NCBI RefSeq assembly: GCF_002909445.1
Contig: NZ_PPXC01000002.1
Coordinates: forward strand, 1-64,000
Direction of reading: 5' to 3'
Source: Arthrobacter glacialis
GTDB taxonomy: Bacteria > Actinomycetota > Actinomycetes > Actinomycetales > Micrococcaceae
Length of the DNA stretch: 64,000 nt
Shown: positions 19,773-28,709 of the stretch, in pieces
Numbering within the stretch: the first letter of the stretch is position 1
How the letters are laid out: every line of letters starts with the position of its first letter
Translations under genes and position numbers: made by a program
Notes under the pieces: generated by a model
What the model was told of the DNA's origin: nothing
The model's database searches: none
Seen by the model: the letters and a program-made list of their open reading frames with translations, nothing else

Positions 19773-20974
19773 GCACCACAGATGGACCAACCCCCATGCC
19801 CGGGGCTAAAGCAGCCCAGGCAGCGGCAAACCGCCAGGCAGCGGAAAAGAATCCCAGCACTAGCGCAGACGCCGCCCACAAGACCGGCTGGTTTGGCCGG
19901 TGGAATGAAAAGTGGCAGGCCATGCCGCGCCAGAAGCAGTGGCTGTACCTGATCGCCATCGTGGCAGTGGCCTACCTGCTGCCCATTTTGAACCCGCCCA
20001 TCCTCTCCACCGAGCCTGGCAACGACTTCCCGCTGGCCTTGTTCTCCATGGCGGTCTACGCATTGGTCGCGGTGGGCCTGAACATTGTGATCGGCTACGC
20101 GGGCCTGCTGGATTTGGGCTACATCGCCTTCTTCGCAGTGGGATCCTACACGGCAGCCATGCTGACAAGCCCGGACTCGCCGTTCATCAAGGTCCCCTAC
20201 CTGTGGACCCTCCCGCTGGCCATTGTGGTGGCCATGTGCATCGGCGTGATCCTGGGCATCCCCACCCTGCGCCTTCGCGGTGACTACCTGGCCATTGTGA
20301 CGCTCGGTTTTGGTGAAATCATCCGCATCCTGGCCACCCTCATCCCGGCCATGAAGGGCCAGGTGGGCTTCCAGAACGTTGGCCGCCCGCCCGGCATGGG
20401 CGAGGATGGGATACCCGTTTTTGCCAACTCCAATGGCACCCCCTGGTATTGGCTGACGCTGACCATTTTGATCATTGTCCTGCTGCTCGCTGGCAACCTG
20501 GAGCGGAGCCGCGTGGGCCGTTCCTGGATCGCCATCCGTGAAGACGAAGACGCCGCCGAGACCATGGGCGTTCCCACCTTCAAGTACAAGGTGTGGGCGT
20601 TCGCGCTTGGCGCCGGTGTGGGCGGCATGTCCGGGGCCTTGTTCGCCGGCCAAGTGGGCTTCGTGAACAACCAAAAGTTCGACGTCGTCACCTCCATCCT
20701 GTTCGTCGCCGCCGTCGTTCTTGGTGGCGTGGGCAACAAGGTGGGTGCCGTGTTTGGTGGGGCCCTGGTGGCTTACATCCCGCTGCGTTTCACGGCCATT
20801 GCGGAGTACAAGTACCTAATCTTTGGCCTGGCCCTGATGCTGATCATGATCTACCGTTCCAAGGGCTTGATCCCTGCACGGAACAGGCTGCTGGCCTACG
20901 GGCAGGAAGCCTATGCGCGCGTACGCAATGGTCCGCCGAAGAAGCCTGCCGTTGCCACTGAAAAGGAGGTCTAG
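19769..20974 (+). CDS. livM: Branched-chain amino acid ABC permease LivM
   Basis: A 401-residue membrane permease. The first 65 residues are a polar Ala/Lys-rich cytoplasmic extension; the LivM core begins at about WLYLIAIVAVAYLLP and contains NIVIGYAGLLDLGYIAFFAV and GIPTLRLRGDYLAIVTLGFGE, both typical. The C-terminal GGVGNKVGAVFGGALVAYIP is the coupling region. The ATG chosen overlaps the livH stop and is preceded by GGGAAGGAGCAAGGC. An upstream extension of the open frame lies inside livH and is rejected. livG follows after 2 bp. Confidence 0.93.
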   Translation: MSTTDGPTPMPGAKAAQAAANRQAAEKNPSTSADAAHKTGWFGRWNEKWQAMPRQKQWLYLIAIVAVAYLLPILNPPILSTEPGNDFPLALFSMAVYALVAVGLNIVIGYAGLLDLGYIAFFAVGSYTAAMLTSPDSPFIKVPYLWTLPLAIVVAMCIGVILGIPTLRLRGDYLAIVTLGFGEIIRILATLIPAMKGQVGFQNVGRPPGMGEDGIPVFANSNGTPWYWLTLTILIIVLLLAGNLERSRVGRSWIAIREDEDAAETMGVPTFKYKVWAFALGAGVGGMSGALFAGQVGFVNNQKFDVVTSILFVAAVVLGGVGNKVGAVFGGALVAYIPLRFTAIAEYKYLIFGLALMLIMIYRSKGLIPARNRLLAYGQEAYARVRNGPPKKPAVATEKEV

Positions 20975-20976
20975 CC

Positions 20977-21891
20977 TTGGGTGCACACAGTGAAAGCGTT
21001 CCGGTTTCCGAGAATGCGGGCGGCGAATCGCCCATTGAGCTCATCGAGCCCATGGAGGTCACAGAGGCTGTGGCTGATGCCGCCGCGCCGGAGCGTGAGA
21101 TAGACGTTGCGGTGGGGGACGATTTGGTGGAGGTGAAGAACCTGACAGTCAAATTTGGTGGCCTGGTTGCCTTGGACAACGTCAGCTTCACTATTAAGCG
21201 TGGCGAGATCTTGGGCCTCATTGGTCCCAATGGTGCCGGCAAGACTACCTGTTTCAACGCCATGACTGGCGTGTACAAGCCAACCAGCGGGCAGGTCCTG
21301 CTTGAAGGCGGCCTGCTCAACGGCATGAAACAGCACAAGATCACCCGTGCCGGCCTGGCCAGGACGTTCCAGAACATCCGTCTCTTTGGTGAGATGACGG
21401 CGTTGGAGAATGTTGCGGTGGGCCTTGACGCCCGGCACAAAACCTCAGTTGTGGGTGCCCTGCTGCGCCTGCCCCGGCACAAGGCTGAGGAGAGGTCAGC
21501 CATTGAGCGCGGCATGGCGTTGCTGGAGTTCGTGGGCATTGCCGAGCATGCCGGTTCGCTGGCACGGAACTTGTCCTACGGCAGCCAGCGGCGCCTGGAG
21601 ATTGCGCGGGCCCTGGCCACGGATCCCAAGCTGCTGTGTCTTGATGAACCGGCTGCCGGGTTCAACCCGGCAGAGAAGGAAGACCTCATGGCGCTCATCC
21701 GGACCATCCGGAACGACGGCTACACGGTGCTGTTGATTGAGCATGACATGAAGCTCGTCATGGGAGTGACAGATCGAATCGTGGTCCTTGAATTCGGCAA
21801 GAAGATCGCCGACGACGTGCCATCCGTGATTAGGGAAGACCCGAAGGTCGTTTCCGCCTACCTAGGGGAGCCTGAAGATGACTTTGCTTGA
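20977..21891 (+). CDS. livG: Branched-chain amino acid ABC ATPase LivG
   Basis: A 304-residue ABC ATPase. After an unusual acidic extension of about 45 residues the ABC domain shows Walker A GPNGAGKTT, the family-specific FGGLVALDNVSF and TFQNIRLFGEMT, the signature LSYGSQRRLEIARAL (usual LSYGQQR), Walker B LLCLDEPAAG and the switch His in IEHDM. It energises LivHM with LivF. Starts at TTG, fixed by an excellent AAAAGGAGGT six bases upstream. The acidic N-terminal extension is not seen in E. coli LivG and its role is unknown. Confidence 0.93.
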   Translation: MGAHSESVPVSENAGGESPIELIEPMEVTEAVADAAAPEREIDVAVGDDLVEVKNLTVKFGGLVALDNVSFTIKRGEILGLIGPNGAGKTTCFNAMTGVYKPTSGQVLLEGGLLNGMKQHKITRAGLARTFQNIRLFGEMTALENVAVGLDARHKTSVVGALLRLPRHKAEERSAIERGMALLEFVGIAEHAGSLARNLSYGSQRRLEIARALATDPKLLCLDEPAAGFNPAEKEDLMALIRTIRNDGYTVLLIEHDMKLVMGVTDRIVVLEFGKKIADDVPSVIREDPKVVSAYLGEPEDDFA

Positions 21892-22588
21892 GCTGAAAGA
21901 CGTCTCCGTCCACTACGGCCGAATCCAGGCGATCCACAACATGTCCTTCACGGTGGGCGAGGGCGAGATTGTCTCCTTGATCGGTGCCAACGGTGCCGGC
22001 AAGACCACCACCATGCGGACCATCTCCGGGCTGCTGAACCCCTCTCACGGGTCCATCACGTTCATGGGTGAGGACATCACCAAGATGAAGGCCCACATCC
22101 GTGTGGTGCAGGGGATCTCGCAAGCACCCGAAGGGCGTGGCATCTTCCCCGCCATGACGGTTCTGGAGAATCTGGACATGGGTACTTTTGGGCGCAAGGA
22201 CAGAACAGGTGTCAGTGACGATCTGGAGCGCGTGTTCACGCTGTTCCCGCGACTGAAGGAGCGCGAAAAGCAGTACGGCGGCACCATGAGCGGCGGTGAG
22301 CAGCAAATGCTCGCCATTGGCCGAGCCCTGATGTCCCGGCCCAAGCTGCTCCTCTTGGATGAGCCCTCCATGGGTCTGGCCCCGCAGTTTATCCGGCAGA
22401 TCTTCAAGATCATCACCGAGATCAACTCGCAGGGAACCACCGTGCTGCTGGTGGAACAAAACGCCAACCAAGCCCTGGCCAGGGCCCACAGGGCGTTTGT
22501 TCTGGAGACGGGGGAGATCACCCACAGCGGCACCGGCAAGGAACTGCTGGCCAACCCGGCCATCAAGGAAGCCTACCTGGGCGGCTAG
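21878..22588 (+). CDS. livF: Branched-chain amino acid ABC ATPase LivF
   Basis: A 236-residue ABC ATPase of normal LivF length. Walker A GANGAGKTT, the LivF-type PEGRGIFPAMTV, the signature MSGGEQQMLAIGRAL, Walker B LLLLDEPSMGL and the switch region LVEQNA are all visible. It forms a heterodimer with LivG. It overlaps the end of livG by 14 bp, so translation is probably coupled. The gene ends 8 bp before a perfect 74-bp palindrome that must lie at the 3' end of the operon transcript. Confidence 0.95.
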   Translation: MTLLELKDVSVHYGRIQAIHNMSFTVGEGEIVSLIGANGAGKTTTMRTISGLLNPSHGSITFMGEDITKMKAHIRVVQGISQAPEGRGIFPAMTVLENLDMGTFGRKDRTGVSDDLERVFTLFPRLKEREKQYGGTMSGGEQQMLAIGRALMSRPKLLLLDEPSMGLAPQFIRQIFKIITEINSQGTTVLLVEQNANQALARAHRAFVLETGEITHSGTGKELLANPAIKEAYLGG

Positions 22589-22596
22589 CCCCATTG

Positions 22597-22670
22597 CGCC
22601 GAGGGCGTGCGAAACTGGCGGGGGCGTATGAAATTTCATACGCCCCCGCCAGTTTCGCACGCCCTCGGCG
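22597..22670. terminator. Perfect 74-bp palindrome between livF and the oxidoreductase gene
   Basis: The two arms of 37 bp are exact complements with no spacer; the centre is GTATGAAATTTCATAC. It lies between two convergent genes and ends 12 bp before the opposite stop codon. In RNA it would form one long stem, and in DNA it could extrude as a cruciform. There is no T-run. A bidirectional terminator is the simplest reading; the length and perfection are unusual. Confidence 0.9.
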
Positions 22671-22682
22671 TTGGCAGCCCGG

Positions 22683-23780
22683 CTAGAGGTCGGTGCGGGT
22701 GTCGTTCCAGTAGTGCACGCCCATCTGGCGGCGTGCTTCGTCGAACAATTCCATGATGGCCAGCGAATCAGCCAGCGGCATGGTTGCGCTCTCGAGGAGT
22801 CCGCCCTGGATGCAGCGGGTTACTTCACGCAGCTGGTAGGTGTAGCCGCTGCCGGGGTGTTCAAACATTTCCGTGCGCTCGTTGTCCCATCCCACGCTGA
22901 TCCGCAGGCCTTGGGGGTTGTTGACCGAGCCGATGGTCTCAAGGTAACCCTCGGTGCCGGACACGGTGGCCACGCGCGGCCCGTGCGAGGACAGGTAGCT
23001 GATGAGCTGGGCCTGGGCGCCATGGTCGTAGCTGAGCGTCAGGGTGTTTTGCGCATCCACGCCCGACGCCGTCAGTTCTGCGGTGGCCACAACAGCATCC
23101 GGCTTGCCGAGAGTGCCCCAAGCCCACAGAAGCGGGTAGACGCTGATGTCCAGGAGCGCGCCGCCGCCATCTACGGGCGCCCAGATCCGGGCGGAATCAT
23201 CCAGGGGTGCGTTGAAGCCAAGATCGGCGCGAACCCACTTGACCTGGCCAATTTCGCCGGATTCAATGATCTCCAATGCGCGCTGGAAGCCCGGCACAAA
23301 CCGGGCCCAAACGGCCTCCATGAGAAACAACTTCTTGGCGCTGGCCAAGGCGATCAGGGACCGCGTCTCGGCGGCTGTGATGGTCAAGGATTTCTCGCAC
23401 AAAACATGCTTGCCAGCTTCCAGTGCAGCCTTGACGATGTCGTAGTGCTGGGCGTGCGGGGTGGCCACGTACACCACGTCAACGTCCGGGTCCGCAACCA
23501 GCTGGAGGTAGCCGGGGCCGCTGGTGCCGTCGGGACCGCCGTCGTAATAGTGCGTGGCAAAGCCGAACTTGGCGGCGAACTCCGCCGCACTCTTCTCGCC
23601 GCGGGAGCTGACAGCCTGCAGCACTGCGTCTTCGAGCAGAGCCAAGTCCGCCGTGACAGTGTTGGCGATGCCTCCTGTGGCAACAACGCCCCACCGCAGG
23701 GCTGTGCCGGTGGCGGCAAGAGTTTCAGGGTTGAACGTGGTGTACCAGTCGGGCGTGCCGACAAAACGTGAGATGGTCAT
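22683..23780 (-). CDS. Gfo/Idh/MocA family NAD(P)-dependent oxidoreductase
   Basis: A 365-residue two-domain dehydrogenase. The N-terminal Rossmann half begins at LRWGVVATGGIANTV, and the family motif around the catalytic Lys reads LCEKSLT, where most members have EKP. The C-terminal alpha/beta half includes the GGGALLDISVYPLLWAWG helix that carries substrate-binding residues. Members oxidise or epimerise sugars, inositols and similar polyols. I use the ATG of MTISRFVGTPDWYT rather than one ten codons upstream, because the extra residues do not match the family; neither has a strong ribosome binding site. It lies just downstream of the sugar ABC operon on the same strand, beyond a hairpin, so a sugar substrate is plausible. 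Confidence 0.85.
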   Translation of the reverse strand: MTISRFVGTPDWYTTFNPETLAATGTALRWGVVATGGIANTVTADLALLEDAVLQAVSSRGEKSAAEFAAKFGFATHYYDGGPDGTSGPGYLQLVADPDVDVVYVATPHAQHYDIVKAALEAGKHVLCEKSLTITAAETRSLIALASAKKLFLMEAVWARFVPGFQRALEIIESGEIGQVKWVRADLGFNAPLDDSARIWAPVDGGGALLDISVYPLLWAWGTLGKPDAVVATAELTASGVDAQNTLTLSYDHGAQAQLISYLSSHGPRVATVSGTEGYLETIGSVNNPQGLRISVGWDNERTEMFEHPGSGYTYQLREVTRCIQGGLLESATMPLADSLAIMELFDEARRQMGVHYWNDTRTDL

Positions 23781-23825
23781 CACGCCATTCTGCCAGCAAG
23801 CCCCGCGCATGGCGCGAACATGACG

Positions 23826-23875
23826 AAGGCCCCTATCCGGCGTCGAAATTAAGTTCGACGCCGGATAAGGGCCTT
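23826..23875 (-). terminator. 22-bp hairpin after the sugar ABC operon
   Basis: AAGGCCCCTATCCGGCGTCGAA pairing partner arms (23826-23847 and 23854-23875) match at 21 of 22 positions around a 6-nt loop. Lies between the malG-like stop and the oxidoreductase start, so it would end the ABC transcript or let only part through. Confidence 0.75.
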
Positions 23876-23904
23876 GGGTAGCTACGTCGCCGTGGGAAGA
23901 CGAA

Positions 23905-24798
23905 CTAGCCCTTCACGGAGCCGCTCATCAGGCCACCCACAAAGTACTTGCCCAACAAAATGTAGACAATCAAGGTGGGGACGGAGGCGATGAGCGCGCC
24001 AGCCATGGAGGCGGCATAATCGGTGAGCTGTCCACCTGCCAGGAAGGACAGGGCGATGGTGACGGGACCATTGCGGCCCGAGGAGAAGAACGCCGCGAAG
24101 AGGTAGTCGTTCCAGGCAGAGGTGAACTGCCAGATCAACACGACGACGAAGCCAGGCATGGACACAGGCAGGATGACTGAGCCATAGGTACGCAGAATTC
24201 CTGCACCATCCATGCGCGCTGCCTCGACCAATTCATCGGGGACGGACGCATAGTAGTTGCGGAAGATCAAAGTACAGATCGGCAGGCCGTAAACAATGTG
24301 CAACAGCATCAGCGAAGGGATGCCCTGCGGCACACCCAGATCACTAACCAGCTGCGTCAACGGGATCATGACGGCCTGGTACGGAATGAACATGCCGAAC
24401 AGGATCAAGGTGAAGACAATGTTGGAGCCGGGGAACTTCCACTTGGACAGCACGTAGCCGTTGATGGAGCCAAGGAACGCCGAGATCAATGCTGAGGGAA
24501 CCACCAGCAACACTGTTCGTCCCAGCGAGGGGGCCAACGTGGTCCAGGCCTTGACCCAGCCGTCCAATTCCCAAGTCCGCGGGAGGTACCAGGCACGGGA
24601 GGGATCGGCGTCGGCAGTTCCCTTGAAGCTGGTAATGATTAGCACGTAGGCCGGCAGCAGCACAACAATCACGAAGAACAGCAGCAGCGCGTACTTCAAG
24701 GTGCGGTTGATGCGGCGTTTGGTGTTGCGCTTGGAATCGGACTTCATGTCCTGCGCGGAACGGGCGCGGTTCTTGTTATTCGCCGTTGCGGTAGTCAT
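23905..24798 (-). CDS. Carbohydrate ABC transporter permease (MalG type)
   Basis: A 297-residue permease with about six helices after a basic, polar N-terminus of about 40 residues. The EAA loop that contacts the ATPase reads VEAARMDGAGILRTYGSVILP, the MalG-type pattern. It makes the membrane channel with the gene immediately upstream, whose stop it overlaps at one base. No ATPase gene is present in this operon; actinobacterial sugar importers of this class commonly share one MsiK-type ATPase encoded elsewhere, so that is expected. Substrate unknown; di- or oligosaccharides are the usual range. Confidence 0.9.
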   Translation of the reverse strand: MTTATANNKNRARSAQDMKSDSKRNTKRRINRTLKYALLLFFVIVVLLPAYVLIITSFKGTADADPSRAWYLPRTWELDGWVKAWTTLAPSLGRTVLLVVPSALISAFLGSINGYVLSKWKFPGSNIVFTLILFGMFIPYQAVMIPLTQLVSDLGVPQGIPSLMLLHIVYGLPICTLIFRNYYASVPDELVEAARMDGAGILRTYGSVILPVSMPGFVVVLIWQFTSAWNDYLFAAFFSSGRNGPVTIALSFLAGGQLTDYAASMAGALIASVPTLIVYILLGKYFVGGLMSGSVKG

Positions 24799-25703
24799 TA
24801 GCGCTTCTCCGCTCGTGAGGTGTACATCAAGTAGGGGATGACCACCAAGGCGACCAGGACCAACAAGATGGTTCCGATGGCGGCGGCATCTGCATAGTCA
24901 CTGCCGATGTACTTGACCCACATCAACGTGGCGGGGACTTGAACGTCGTAGGTGTTGGCGTCGGGAACAATGGCCCGGATGAGGTCAAAGAGCTTCAGGG
25001 ACATGTGGCCGATGATGATCACGGCTGAGAGCATCACGGGGCTCAGCTGCGGGAAGATCACATGGCGGTACAGCTTCCACTCGGTGCAACCATCAATGCG
25101 GGCTGCCTCGCGGAGTTCATCGGGGATGCCGCGGAAGCCCGCCAGGAACAGTGCCATGACGTAACCCGAAAGCTGCCAAATGGCGGGAACAGCAATGGCG
25201 GCAATGCCCCAGGTGGGGTCGGACCACCAGTCGTTTTGCAGGGCGCCCAAACCGACGCTGTCCAGCAGACGGTTCAGGCCCGTGGTGCGTTCACCGCCGG
25301 GCTGGGTGGTCTGCAAGCTGGAGAGCAGCCAGCGCCAAACAACACCCGAGGCGATGAAGGAGATGGACATGGGGAACAGGTACACCGAGCGGAAGAAACC
25401 TTCACCCTTGGCTGGCTGTTCCAGAATCCAGGCCCAGAGGAAGCCGAATATCAAGGTGCCACCGAGGAAGACGATGGTCAGGATTAGCAGGTTCCACAGT
25501 GAGTGCTGGAAGTTTGGGTCTGCCAAAAGGTTGGAGTAGTTCTCGAAGCCAACGTATTTGTTGCTGGGCTTTGCCGTGTGCTGATTGGTCAAGCTGACAC
25601 GGAAGTTTTCAATGATGAGCCAGTAGACGAAGATGCCGACCAGGATCATAGTGGGTGCCAGGAGCAGTACGCCCGGACCCCAATGTTTTACACGTTTTAA
25701 CAT
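24798..25703 (-). CDS. Carbohydrate ABC transporter permease (MalF type)
   Basis: A 301-residue permease with six membrane segments. The EAA loop reads REAARIDGCTEWKLYRHVIFP. A short hydrophobic start (HWGPGVLLLAPTMILVGIFV) gives the first helix directly, without the long periplasmic loop of E. coli MalF. GAAGGAGGC lies upstream of the ATG. It is separated from the binding-protein gene by about 90 bp that hold a GC-rich hairpin, and overlaps the MalG-like gene by one base. Confidence 0.9.
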   Translation of the reverse strand: MLKRVKHWGPGVLLLAPTMILVGIFVYWLIIENFRVSLTNQHTAKPSNKYVGFENYSNLLADPNFQHSLWNLLILTIVFLGGTLIFGFLWAWILEQPAKGEGFFRSVYLFPMSISFIASGVVWRWLLSSLQTTQPGGERTTGLNRLLDSVGLGALQNDWWSDPTWGIAAIAVPAIWQLSGYVMALFLAGFRGIPDELREAARIDGCTEWKLYRHVIFPQLSPVMLSAVIIIGHMSLKLFDLIRAIVPDANTYDVQVPATLMWVKYIGSDYADAAAIGTILLVLVALVVIPYLMYTSRAEKR

Positions 25704-25742
25704 GATTTGCCTCCTTCCGAAGAAAATCGGTACAGCATGGCT

Positions 25743-25779
25743 TGGGGGCGGCGCAACATCACTGTCGCGGCCGCCCCCA
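25743..25779 (-). terminator. Hairpin between the sugar-binding protein and permease genes
   Basis: TGGGGGCGGC (25743-25752) pairs with GCCGCCCCCA (25770-25779). As in the liv operon, it would leave the binding-protein message more abundant or more stable than the permease part. Confidence 0.65.
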
Positions 25780-25796
25780 GGCTCTATGCGTTTTTG

Positions 25797-27089
25797 TTAC
25801 TTGGCGAACTTCGCCGCGATCTCTGCAGCGGACGTCTGCAATCCGTCAACGTTCTTGTCGCCGCCGAACTTGCTCACGGCGGTGCTCAGATCGTTCAACC
25901 AGGCAACGGGCACTGCTGCACCGTGAGCCAGGGAGGAAACAATCTTGTCCTGGCCAAAGTCCTTGATGGCGCTCTTCTGGTATTCAGAGAAGTCATCGGT
26001 CTTGGCAGTGGTGTTGGCCGGGATGGAACCCTTGACCTTGTTGAAAGCAGTCTGGCCTTCAGCGGAGCCGATGGTGGTCAGCCAGGCCTTGGCGCCGGCC
26101 GGGTTCGGAGCACCCTTGGGCAAGGTGAAGGAGTCAGCGAGGAAGTCGAAGGTGCCCGCTGTTCCCGGTGTGGGGAAGTAGACGTAGTCGACGCCGGGCT
26201 TGTCGCCGTCCTGAGCGAACTTGGCTTCTGCCCAGTCACCCATGACGTTGTAGGCTGCTGCGCCATCCTGAACGAGCTGCGTGGCCGGAGCCCAGTCGCT
26301 GAGGGAGTCGCGGTCGGTGTTGGTGTAGGTCAGGGCCTTTTCGTAGGCCGTGATGGCCTTGGTTACGTCGGCGCCCTTCCAGTCAGTCTTGCCATCCCAC
26401 AGTCCGTTGTAACCATCGGTGCCCAAGCTGGAGAGCAGGATGTTTTCAAACAGCTGAACCTGGGTCCAGGAACCGGCAACAGCCAAGGGGATCTTGCCCG
26501 TGGCCTTGATCTTGTCCATGTCGGCGAACCAGGCATCGAGGTCCGCTGCAGGCTTGGTCGGGTCGACGTTGGCGGCCTTGAGCACTTCAACGTTGGCCCA
26601 GACCACGTTTGCACGGTGAATGTTGGAGGGGACGGAGTAGATCTTGCCGTCAACAGTCAAACGATCAACCAGGTCCTTGGGGAACTGGGCCGTGAGGTCA
26701 TTGTCCTTGTAGAAGGAGGAGAGATCTTCGAGCTGATCAGCGTCGATGTAGTCCTGGAGTTCGGCACCAGCGTGGGCCTGGAAGGAATCCGGCGGGTTGC
26801 CAGCCTTCAACTGGGCAGCCAACACGCTCTTGGCCTGTGAACCGGCACCACCGGCAACAGCCAAGTTGTCGAAAGTGACATTCGGGAAGTCGGTGCCAAA
26901 TACCTTGACCAAGGCATCCAGGCCGGCCTTCTCCGAACCGTCGGCCCACCAGGTGAAAACGCCAACTTTGCCTGTTGCATCCTTGGCGTTGGAGCTGTCA
27001 CTGGGGGTGTTGTCGGCGCCGCCGCCACAGGCCGCCAGGGTCAGACCCAGCGTTGCAACTCCGGCAAGCAACGATAGACGACGTCGCAT
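25797..27089 (-). CDS. Carbohydrate ABC transporter substrate-binding lipoprotein
   Basis: A 430-residue extracellular solute-binding protein of the MalE/family 1 type. The signal peptide ends in the lipobox LTLAAC and is followed by GGGADNTPSDSSNA. The fold signature includes VGVFTWWADGSEKAGLDALV at the N-terminal lobe and SWTQVQLFENILLSSLG in the hinge region. The FTWWADGSEKAG start and the overall pattern recall glucose/mannose-type binding proteins, though specificity is a guess. The ATG is chosen from an excellent GGAGGA at 5-6 nt spacing; an upstream start in the same frame has no support. A promoter and a TTAACGCAA site lie upstream. Confidence 0.9.
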   Translation of the reverse strand: MRRRLSLLAGVATLGLTLAACGGGADNTPSDSSNAKDATGKVGVFTWWADGSEKAGLDALVKVFGTDFPNVTFDNLAVAGGAGSQAKSVLAAQLKAGNPPDSFQAHAGAELQDYIDADQLEDLSSFYKDNDLTAQFPKDLVDRLTVDGKIYSVPSNIHRANVVWANVEVLKAANVDPTKPAADLDAWFADMDKIKATGKIPLAVAGSWTQVQLFENILLSSLGTDGYNGLWDGKTDWKGADVTKAITAYEKALTYTNTDRDSLSDWAPATQLVQDGAAAYNVMGDWAEAKFAQDGDKPGVDYVYFPTPGTAGTFDFLADSFTLPKGAPNPAGAKAWLTTIGSAEGQTAFNKVKGSIPANTTAKTDDFSEYQKSAIKDFGQDKIVSSLAHGAAVPVAWLNDLSTAVSKFGGDKNVDGLQTSAAEIAAKFAK

Positions 27090-27157
27090 GTTTATCCTCC
27101 GTGAATAATTGTTCGAAATGATGATCGGCAGGAGTACAAGACGTACCCGCTCTCCAA

Positions 27158-27199
27158 AAGTTACCTGCATCACAATTTGCAGTCAACTATTTAACGCAA
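27158..27199 (-). promoter_or_regulatory. Promoter of the sugar ABC operon with a TTAACGCAA site
   Basis: Read on the minus strand, TTGACT (27181-27186) and TAACTT (27158-27163) are separated by exactly 17 bp. The nonamer TTAACGCAA (27191-27199 on the plus strand) lies 4 bp upstream of the -35. The same nonamer occurs twice before the ROK gene, so it is a candidate ROK operator. Confidence 0.55.
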
Positions 27200-27289
27200 C
27201 AGATTGGTAACAGTCTGAAATGTTGCCGAAATGAGGCGGCATCAACTTATAGTTTTGGTGGCCGCCTCCGACTGTGACGGGCCCAGTCG

Positions 27290-28489
27290 TCAGCGCCGGT
27301 CCTGTGGCAGGCCGCGGCGGGACAGTGCCAAGGAGATGGCGCCCAGGGCTTCAGCCCGGTCGCCAAGTGATGACATGACAACAGTGGTTCCCTCGCCAAT
27401 AGCGGGGACGGCATGGCGGATCAAGCCGCGACGGATGGGGTTCAGCAGGGTTTCGCCCAGGGCCGCCAAGGGTCCGCCCACAACGATGATCTCAGGATTG
27501 ATCATGTTGGCCACGTTGGCGATGGCCCTGCCGACGGCCATCCCGGCGTCGTCAATGACACGCAGGGTGGCCGAATCGCCTGCCATGGCGTGGCGGATGA
27601 TGGCACCAACCGTCAAGGTCTCACTCTCGCCCCGGCTCAGCAGCTCGATCATGACGGCCGTTGAGGCCACTGTTTCAAGGCAGCCGCGGTTTCCGCAGCG
27701 GCACACCAATCCCTGATCAAAGATGGTGGCATGGCCGATCTCTCCGGTGATTCCGGTATGCCCATAGTAGGGTGCGCCATTGAGGATCAGGCCCGCCCCA
27801 ATCCCGCTGCCGATCTTCAGAAAAACCAGGTCACGGGCAGCCTTGTGCTCGCCCCAGGTGACTTGGGCCAGGGCCCCCAGATTGGCGTCATTGTCGGCAA
27901 AAATAGGCATGTCCAGGGCTTCTTCAAGCCGCGCCACAATATTGACTCCCACCCATTCGGGCAGGATGGCCCCGCGAATAACTGTGCCTGTCCTGTGGTC
28001 AATGGGCCCCGGAACGCCAACGCCGGCACCCTTGACCTGGCCGCGTTCGATCCCGGATTCTGCCAAGAGATCCGCCAACATGGCCGCGGCCGTGGCAATA
28101 CTTTCGGAGGCCAGGTGACCAACCGGGAGCGGCGCAAACTTTTCGGCCTTGACGATGAGTCCCGGACTGGCCAGGACCACCCTGACGTGGCTGCGGCCAA
28201 AATCAATTCCAGCGGCAATCTCAGGAGTTTCCAGCAGGCTCACGGCCAATGCGCGCCGCCCAGAACTGGTGGTGGGATGGGTGGTGGTCAGCCCTTCTGC
28301 TGAAAGGGCTTTGACAATGTTGGAGATTGTTGCCGTGGACAGTCCGGTGGCGCGAGCCAGTTCAGCCTGGGACAAAGCCCCAAGTTCTCGCAGCGTTTCA
28401 ATGATGAGTCGTTGATTGCGCTGGCGCAGGGCTGATTGTGAACCGGGCTTGGGCATGTGGCCGGCGGCAGGTGTGGGGGCATTACTCAT
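27290..28489 (-). CDS. ROK family transcriptional regulator
   Basis: About 399 residues. An N-terminal winged helix (LSQAELARATGLSTATISNIV) is followed by the ROK sugar-kinase-like domain with the ATPase-type GIDFGRSHVRVVLA, GAGVGVPGPIDH and the zinc motif CRCGNRGCLETVAS. Proteins with both parts are usually sugar-responsive repressors rather than kinases. It lies upstream of the ABC operon in the same direction with about 200 bp between, so it is the likely local regulator. The start is uncertain: ATGs 5 and 12 codons upstream are possible and none has a clear ribosome binding site. Three TTAACGCAA sites in the two flanking intergenic regions support autoregulation and operon control. Confidence 0.88.
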   Translation of the reverse strand: MSNAPTPAAGHMPKPGSQSALRQRNQRLIIETLRELGALSQAELARATGLSTATISNIVKALSAEGLTTTHPTTSSGRRALAVSLLETPEIAAGIDFGRSHVRVVLASPGLIVKAEKFAPLPVGHLASESIATAAAMLADLLAESGIERGQVKGAGVGVPGPIDHRTGTVIRGAILPEWVGVNIVARLEEALDMPIFADNDANLGALAQVTWGEHKAARDLVFLKIGSGIGAGLILNGAPYYGHTGITGEIGHATIFDQGLVCRCGNRGCLETVASTAVMIELLSRGESETLTVGAIIRHAMAGDSATLRVIDDAGMAVGRAIANVANMINPEIIVVGGPLAALGETLLNPIRRGLIRHAVPAIGEGTTVVMSSLGDRAEALGAISLALSRRGLPQDRR

Positions 28490-28529
28490 TGTAGTAGCGT
28501 GCATCACACCGGGTAATGCAGTCAAGAGG

Positions 28530-28572
28530 TTAACGCAAAATGGACTCTCACATGCTTTTTGTCTTAACGCAA
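28530..28572. promoter_or_regulatory. Two TTAACGCAA sites upstream of the ROK gene
   Basis: TTAACGCAA at 28530-28538 and again at 28564-28572, 34 bp apart (about three helical turns), in the upstream region of the ROK gene. A third copy lies at the ABC operon promoter. Probable operators for the ROK protein. Confidence 0.45.
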
Positions 28573-28709
28573 GAAATGTGAATCCTGTTATGGATGCCAG
28601 TTTTACTGCAGGAAGGAGCCTTCACGAGCTGGCCGACTAGGCCCCATGCGTTCATGAGTGTCCAATAGTTGTTGAAATTGTTGGAAATGTTAGTTTTTGG
28701 GCATTCGCT

